Notes under the pieces: generated by a model
The model's database searches: none
Seen by the model: the letters and a program-made list of their open reading frames with translations, nothing else
What the model was told of the DNA's origin: nothing
In this document: positions 5,015 to 5,065 of the stretch, one piece after another
Numbering within the stretch: the stretch's first letter is position 1
Layout of the letters: each line of letters opens with the position of its first letter
Made by a program: the position numbers and the translations under genes
NCBI GenBank assembly: GCA_003543035.1
Contig: DPJL01000467.1
Span: 418 to 5,482 of the forward strand
Reading direction: 5' to 3'
Source of the DNA: Micromonosporaceae bacterium
GTDB lineage: Bacteria; Actinomycetota; Actinomycetes; Mycobacteriales; Micromonosporaceae
Length of the DNA stretch: 5,065 nucleotides

Positions 5015-5065
5015 TCCGTAAAGCTCTGCCGACCCTATTCATAGTGTCTGTGTCGGCTACCTCGA

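Noticed and set aside
5028..5057. GCCGAC/GTCGGC pairing after the MarR stop codon, considered as a terminator
   Set aside because: The six-base stem encloses an 18-base loop and no T-run follows within the window, so a terminator is not supported. The last 51 bases otherwise hold nothing I can assign.

Overview
The window is high-GC DNA typical of an actinobacterium. The evidence is the rplM-rpsI-glmM gene order, the Ala/Pro-rich N-terminal extension on ribosomal protein S9, a DUF3710 protein (a family seen mainly in Actinobacteria), GTG starts, and codon use strongly biased to G/C at third positions. I cannot name a genus.

Layout, left to right. (1) About 2-334, + strand: the C-terminal half of a DUF3710 protein, cut by the window edge. 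(2) About 320-853, - strand: the C-terminal ~170 codons of the transcription-repair coupling factor Mfd. (3) 830-1825, - strand: the first ~332 codons of phosphoglucosamine mutase GlmM, with its C-terminal domain missing. Parts 2 and 3 form one uninterrupted reading frame, joined exactly at the motif GGEQSGHI, which occurs in GlmM and in actinobacterial Mfd. (4) 1874-1913: a hairpin terminator. (5) 1929-2896, - strand: rpsI and rplM, which with glmM form the usual actinobacterial cluster. (6) 2897-3126: a 230-base divergent intergenic region with a candidate rplM promoter and leader hairpin and several candidate operators in front of narK. (7) 3127-4443, + strand: a complete NarK/NasA-type nitrate/nitrite transporter. 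(8) 4444-4459: a perfect 16-bp inverted repeat of MarR-operator type. (9) 4511-5014, + strand: a MarR-family regulator with a strong inverted repeat in its 3' end. (10) 5015-5065: short sequence with no gene.

The right half (about 1860 to the end) reads as ordinary, coherent chromosome. It has a ribosomal-protein operon transcribed leftward and a divergent nitrate/nitrite transporter followed by a MarR regulator that probably binds its own promoter and may respond to conditions relevant to nitrogen-oxide metabolism.

The left 1.8 kb is the anomaly. Three unrelated housekeeping loci (DUF3710, mfd, glmM) are spliced together at two junctions, one in frame at a 24-bp coding motif common to two protein families and one with opposite strand orientation. 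Because glmM is normally essential and is truncated here, assembly chimerism through short shared k-mers is the leading explanation. A real rearrangement or gene fusion is the alternative to test. I found no CRISPR array, tRNA, rRNA, insertion sequence or convincing new multi-gene system.
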